From CAZRAL01 sp964598005 (GTDB taxonomy: Bacteria; Pseudomonadota; Gammaproteobacteria; Burkholderiales; Usitatibacteraceae): a stretch of 64,000 bases of DNA. The first letter of the stretch is position 1; each line of letters begins with the position of its first letter. The notes beneath the pieces were generated by a model that was not told the origin of the DNA, did no database searches, and saw nothing but the letters and a program-made list of their open reading frames with translations. The position numbers and the translations under genes are program-made. The stretch covers positions 18,516 through 82,515 of the forward strand of contig CAZRAL010000005.1 of assembly GCA_964598005.1 (NCBI GenBank). The letters run 5' to 3'. Positions 63,808 to 64,000 of the stretch are shown here, piece after piece.

Positions 63808-63920
63808 TGAGCAATCCCCGTTTGCTGAGACAAAAAATCCAATCTCTAAACCGGGGGCTGTAAGGAATTTTGTGTAAATTGAAAATTGTTAGGCTCTACA
63901 TAACATCAATGTACAATCTT

Positions 63921-64000
63921 AGGAACCTCTGATTAAGCGATTCACAAGTGATCATCCCGCATGAATAGTAGCTTCTCGCCAATCTATTTACTTCAATTAG
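63921..64000 (+). mobile_element. Left end of another element with the A/B terminal repeat (truncated by window)
   Basis: AGGAACCTCTGATTAAG (63921-63937) is an exact match to the outer 17 bp of element A, but the following bases (CGATTCACAAGTGATCATCC) are unrelated to A and B. It therefore begins a different member, possibly a longer or autonomous one, running past the window edge. The 63808-63920 stretch before it shows nothing else. Confidence 0.5.

Overview
The window looks like a chromosomal segment of a betaproteobacterium. The evidence is the yqgE-ruvX-pyrR run, an rpe-gph-trpE-trpG-trpD-trpC operon, a pepP-ubiH-ubiI-type ubiquinone cluster, the lptD-surA-pdxA-rsmA run, a priA/hemE neighbourhood and a classical 16-stranded betaproteobacterial porin. 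Genus cannot be decided from the sequence alone. Most of the window is conserved core genome at high coding density. Accessory material is limited to small repeats, two non-autonomous transposon-like elements, a decayed IS1-family transposase and a few genes of unknown function.

Layout. 0-7.7 kb: pyrR (cut by the window edge), ruvX, yqgE, a photolyase, tRNA-Ala(CGC), erpA, a bactofilin operon, rpsI-rplM with a near-consensus promoter, an OsmC protein, coq7 and a porin. 8-13.6 kb: trp operon (transcribed leftward) headed by rpe and gph. Between gph and trpE lies an unannotated 17-codon leader ORF with four Trp codons. Its 5' part is complementary to the trpE ribosome-binding site and start codon, which I regard as the most interesting feature here. 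13.6-22 kb: a 279-bp MITE-like element, apaG, a 32-residue membrane protein, mltA, a MAPEG protein, a tandem dsbC pair sharing a 120-bp identical tract, and ubiI-like/ubiH/pepP. 22-29 kb: lptD, surA, pdxA, rsmA, a methyltransferase and an SDR. 29-36 kb: dsbA, a SPOR protein, argS, priA, an AT-rich gap with DnaA-box-like sites, and hemE. 36-42 kb: an AT-rich gene of unknown function, a DUF547 protein, a TVP38/flavoprotein fusion, a divergent metallophosphoesterase-like protein and a geranylgeranyl-reductase-like flavoprotein. 42-52 kb: a second MITE-like element, a giant alpha-2-macroglobulin lipoprotein, two unknown genes, an ArsS-like radical SAM enzyme and tkt. 52-57 kb: speD-speE followed by DUF1190, glutathionylspermidine-synthase-like and DUF350 genes, then fumC. 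57-64 kb: psiF-like, rsmE, argA, yggX, phoU, rpiA, ilvA, the IS1 remnant, and the start of another element at the right edge.

Functional links. Outer-membrane biogenesis and periplasmic folding are well represented (lptD, surA, dsbA, two dsbC, porin, mltA, SPOR protein). Ubiquinone synthesis is represented by coq7, ubiH and a ubiI-like gene. Amino-acid supply includes trpEGDC, argA and ilvA, and the pentose phosphate path has rpe, tkt and rpiA. The polyamine block speDE plus YjfMCL-like genes suggests a spermidine-linked membrane or conjugate function.
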